Shown piece by piece: positions 14,153 through 14,304 of a stretch of 14,304 nt of DNA. The stretch is from NCBI GenBank assembly GCA_002428455.1, contig DIWL01000074.1:1-14304 (forward strand), in the 5' to 3' direction. The notes below the pieces were generated by a model. It searched no databases. It was given only the letters and a program-made list of their open reading frames with translations, and had not been told where the DNA came from. The number at the start of each line of letters is the position of its first letter. The first letter of the stretch is position 1. This stretch comes from Anaerolineaceae bacterium UBA6107. Its GTDB lineage: Bacteria; Chloroflexota; Anaerolineae; Anaerolineales; Anaerolineaceae. Made by a program: the position numbers and the translations under genes.

Positions 14153-14304
14153 GCCATGATCGAGTCGTAATCCACTTTGGGGAATACGGTCAGTTTTCCG
14201 CCCACAGTGGCATCCAGGATCTCACGCCCGTATTTCCCGTAAGCTTCCTTTGCCATGTGGTAAGCGATCTCCGAGGTATCCAGGTCAGGCAGCTGCCAGC
14301 GGAA
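14149..14304 (-). CDS. C-terminal fragment of an unidentified protein, 5' end off window
   Basis: The frame is open from the right edge to TGA at 14149-14151: 51 residues, and the gene is cut by the window. The fragment has LDTSEIAYHMAKEAYGKYG then REILDATVGGKLTVFPKVDY, a helix-rich stretch followed by a Gly-Gly strand segment. It fits a globular cytoplasmic enzyme, perhaps a sugar-metabolic one given its neighbours, but I do not recognise the family. The stop codon overlaps the next start (ATGA), which places it in the same operon as the three glycosyltransferases. Confidence 0.7.
   Translation of the reverse strand, partial: FRWQLPDLDTSEIAYHMAKEAYGKYGREILDATVGGKLTVFPKVDYDSIMA

Overview
The window reads as chromosomal DNA of a free-living bacterium, most likely a Chloroflexota lineage such as Anaerolineae. 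This rests on the combination of families rather than on a marker gene: a DUF4388 (PATAN) protein next to a small MglA/SRPRB-like GTPase, an XPB-N-like protein without a helicase core, and zinc-ribbon and lipoprotein genes, in DNA of roughly 50% GC with AGGAG-type ribosome binding sites. There is no rRNA, tRNA, CRISPR array, insertion sequence or prophage. Most genes are on the minus strand; only two (7966-10819) are on the plus strand.

Layout. (1) 2-1108, minus: a 5' fragment of at least 369 codons that runs off the left edge. It has a degenerate CheY-like receiver domain, a long acidic linker, and a C-terminal domain that I read as an IS200/IS605-type (Y1, HUH) transposase fold whose HUH histidines are gone. 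(2) 1265-3710, minus: four small genes in three units, namely a zinc-ribbon protein with a PH-like C-terminus, a small lipoprotein with its own terminator, and a coupled YkvA/DUF1232 membrane protein plus 2H phosphoesterase pair. (3) 3896-5227, minus: a stand-alone predicted pol-beta-type nucleotidyltransferase with its own -10 and a strong terminator. (4) 5303-7824, minus: a four-gene operon encoding a DEDDh exonuclease, a V4R-like protein, a small GTPase and a DUF4388 protein, transcribed from a near-consensus promoter at 7861-7889. (5) 7966-10819, plus: an XPB/Ssl2 N-terminal-like protein followed by a Kbl-type alpha-oxoamine synthase, ended by a bidirectional terminator. (6) 10862-14304, minus: a surface-polysaccharide type operon with two paralogous GT2 glycosyltransferases flanking a GT39/ArnT-like membrane glycosyltransferase, preceded by the 3' end of an unidentified gene joined by an ATGA overlap.

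How they fit together. The DUF4388-GTPase-V4R group looks like a regulatory module, with adaptor, switch and possible sensor, though the signal and output cannot be read from the sequence. The right-hand operon probably adds sugars to a lipid-linked or secreted glycan: GT2 enzymes use nucleotide sugars on the cytoplasmic side and the GT-C protein uses a polyprenyl-phosphate sugar on the outer side. The most unusual item is the receiver plus inactivated transposase-domain protein at the left edge, which suggests a DNA- or RNA-binding fold recruited from a mobile element into a regulatory protein.
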